A stretch of DNA of 13,674 nucleotides. Source: an uncultured Bacilli bacterium. GTDB taxonomy: Bacteria; Bacillota_I; Bacilli_A; RF39; UBA660. The notes beneath the pieces were generated by a model that was given only the letters and a program-made list of their open reading frames with translations, had not been told where the DNA came from and searched no databases. Shown here piece by piece: positions 12,305 through 13,674 of the stretch. The position numbers and the translations under genes are program-made. The first letter of the stretch is position 1; every line of letters starts with the position of its first letter. The stretch is taken from positions 1-13,674 of the forward strand of contig CALVVC010000020.1 of the NCBI GenBank assembly GCA_944363755.1, given 5' to 3'.

Positions 12305-13674
12305 GTGGTTATAGGTGTTTTAGTAGAGATAACTAGTAAGAGTGTAGATAGAATCTTTGATTATTTAGTACCTAAAGTTTTTGAAGATAAAATAGAAGTG
12401 GGGAAAAGAGTAAAGGTGCCTTTTTCTAATAGAACTTTAGTAGGATTTATATTAGAAAAAGATAAAAATAGTGATGTAGATAATTTAAAAGAAATAGAAG
12501 ATGTTTTAGATGATGAGGTAATACTTACGGAAGAGTTATTAGAACTTGGTAAATACTTAAGGGAAACTACTCTTTCCTCTTTAATTAGTTGTTATCAGGT
12601 AATGCTTCCTAAAGGATTTAAAGCTAGTATTAAGGGTAATGTTAATAAGAAATATAGAAAAGTATATTATTTGAATGATTTTTCTAATAAAAAAATAACA
12701 GAAAAACAACAAGAAGTTATAGATTTATTTAAAGATAGTAATAAATTAAATCGTGATGAGTTGAAAGATGTTTCTTTATCTATTCTTAATACTTTAGTAA
12801 AAAATGATATCTTAAGAGTTGAAGAGGAAGAAGTTTATAGACTAGATTATGAGATTGGTGAAAGAAAGGTTAGGAAATTAACTTCTTTACAAGATATGGC
12901 AGTTAATAATATTTTAAATACGGAAAAAAGAGTGTCTTTATTATATGGTGTTACTGGTAGTGGTAAAACAGAAGTATATATGGAGTTAATTGATAAATAT
13001 TTAAAGAAAGGTTTAAAAAGTATTGTTTTAGTACCAGAAATATCTCTAACTCCCCAGTTAATTAAACGTTTTGAAGAAAGATTTTTAGGTAATATTGCCC
13101 TTTTACATAGTGGTTTATCTGATGGTGAGAAATATGATGAATATAGAAGAATAGTAAAAGGTGAAGTTGATATTGTAATAGGTGCTAGAAGTGCTGTTTT
13201 TGCACCTTTATCTAATCTTGGTCTTATTATTATAGATGAGTGTCATAGTGATTCTTATAAACAAGAAAATAATCCTAGATATAATGCTAAAGATGTAGCG
13301 ATTAAACGAGCTGAAATTAATAATTCTAAAGTAGTTTTAGGTAGCGCTACACCAATGCTTGAAGAATATGCTAGAGGACTTAAAAATGTTTATAATCTTG
13401 TAACCCTAGAAAGAAGAGTTAATGGTAAAGAACTACCGAAAGTAGAGTTAATTGATATGAATAAAGAAGTTAGTAAGGCTAAGGGACATTTTTCGCAACC
13501 TTTAATAGATGAGATTAATAAAACTATTGAAAAAGGAGAGCAAGTGATACTTTTATTAAATAGAAGAGGTTATTCTTCATTTGTTACTTGTTCTAATTGT
13601 GGGAAGAGTGTTAAATGTCCTAACTGTGATATTACTTTAACATATCATAAGAGTAGTAATATCTTAAGATGCCA
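12305..13674 (+). CDS. priA: Primosomal protein N' (PriA helicase), 3'-truncated by the window edge
   Basis: Superfamily 2 DNA helicase that recognises stalled forks and D-loops and restarts replication by loading the replicative helicase. 456 codons are present of a usual 730-800. The GTG start at 12305 follows AGGAGG (12292-12297) and gives the family N-terminus VVIGVLVEITSKSVDRIFDY, then the 3'-DNA-end-binding domain (about 1-100) and a winged-helix region. Walker A is GVTGSGKT (215-222); the DEAH box reads DECH (311-314) followed by SDSYKQENNPRYNAKD, where many PriA have DEEH. LLLNRRGYSS and zinc-binding cysteines CSNC and CPNC (429, 432, 438, 441) follow, with another Cys at 456. The rest lies outside the window. 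Identity is certain. Confidence 0.97.
   Translation, partial: MVIGVLVEITSKSVDRIFDYLVPKVFEDKIEVGKRVKVPFSNRTLVGFILEKDKNSDVDNLKEIEDVLDDEVILTEELLELGKYLRETTLSSLISCYQVMLPKGFKASIKGNVNKKYRKVYYLNDFSNKKITEKQQEVIDLFKDSNKLNRDELKDVSLSILNTLVKNDILRVEEEEVYRLDYEIGERKVRKLTSLQDMAVNNILNTEKRVSLLYGVTGSGKTEVYMELIDKYLKKGLKSIVLVPEISLTPQLIKRFEERFLGNIALLHSGLSDGEKYDEYRRIVKGEVDIVIGARSAVFAPLSNLGLIIIDECHSDSYKQENNPRYNAKDVAIKRAEINNSKVVLGSATPMLEEYARGLKNVYNLVTLERRVNGKELPKVELIDMNKEVSKAKGHFSQPLIDEINKTIEKGEQVILLLNRRGYSSFVTCSNCGKSVKCPNCDITLTYHKSSNILRC

Overview
The window is a very AT-rich, low-GC Gram-positive chromosome segment. It shows strong AAGGAGG-type ribosome binding sites, A/T-ending codons, TTG and GTG as well as ATG starts, and intrinsic hairpin-plus-T terminators. 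Stops are mostly TAA, and tryptophan is encoded by TGG, so the standard bacterial code fits. Queuosine tRNA modification, a SEDS glycosyltransferase, ComEA/ComEC, a YjcZ-like miniprotein and PriA together suggest an uncultured Bacilli-type Firmicute, for example an RF39- or Erysipelotrichales-like gut lineage. The lineage is an inference from gene style, not a computed placement.

Layout. (1) 1-698: 3' part of tgt. (2) 699-2353: accessory stretch with a gene-poor leader, a small ORF broken by two in-frame stops, and a divergent module (XRE repressor; zinc-ribbon membrane protein and lipoprotein) around two matching 17-bp operators. (3) 2404-3132: a two-gene unit that looks like a toxin-antitoxin pair (low certainty). 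(4) 3153-4935: two divergent genes, a membrane-anchored transglutaminase-like protein and an unknown protein whose C/H/D motifs may reflect the same fold. (5) 4954-5734, minus strand: peptide deformylase and a YjcZ-like miniprotein. (6) 5872-7014: FtsW/RodA-family SEDS protein with its own promoter and terminator. (7) 7161-9950: competence operon comEA-comEC. (8) 9951-11048: a DUF1016/YhcG-type PD-(D/E)XK nuclease gene followed by a displaced copy of the comEC 3' end, which lies inside what looks like the broken start of a groES gene. (9) 11105 to the end: a rhomboid protease and the 5' 60% or so of priA, probably co-transcribed.

How the parts fit. comEA and comEC form the DNA-uptake channel and are read from one clear promoter at 7161. 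The nuclease gene has no promoter of its own; its ribosome binding site starts at the comEC stop codon, so it should be expressed with the uptake genes. A 57-bp comEC 3'-end duplication (44 bp perfect) lies beyond it, so the nuclease looks like a late arrival at the end of the competence operon. This is the most interesting locus in the window. The nuclease gene also contains a GC-rich near-perfect palindrome written in codons foreign to the rest of the window.

No rRNA, tRNA, CRISPR array, transposase or integrase was recognised. The XRE/zinc-ribbon/lipoprotein module and the toxin-antitoxin-like pair have the look of transferred cargo, but no element boundaries are visible there.
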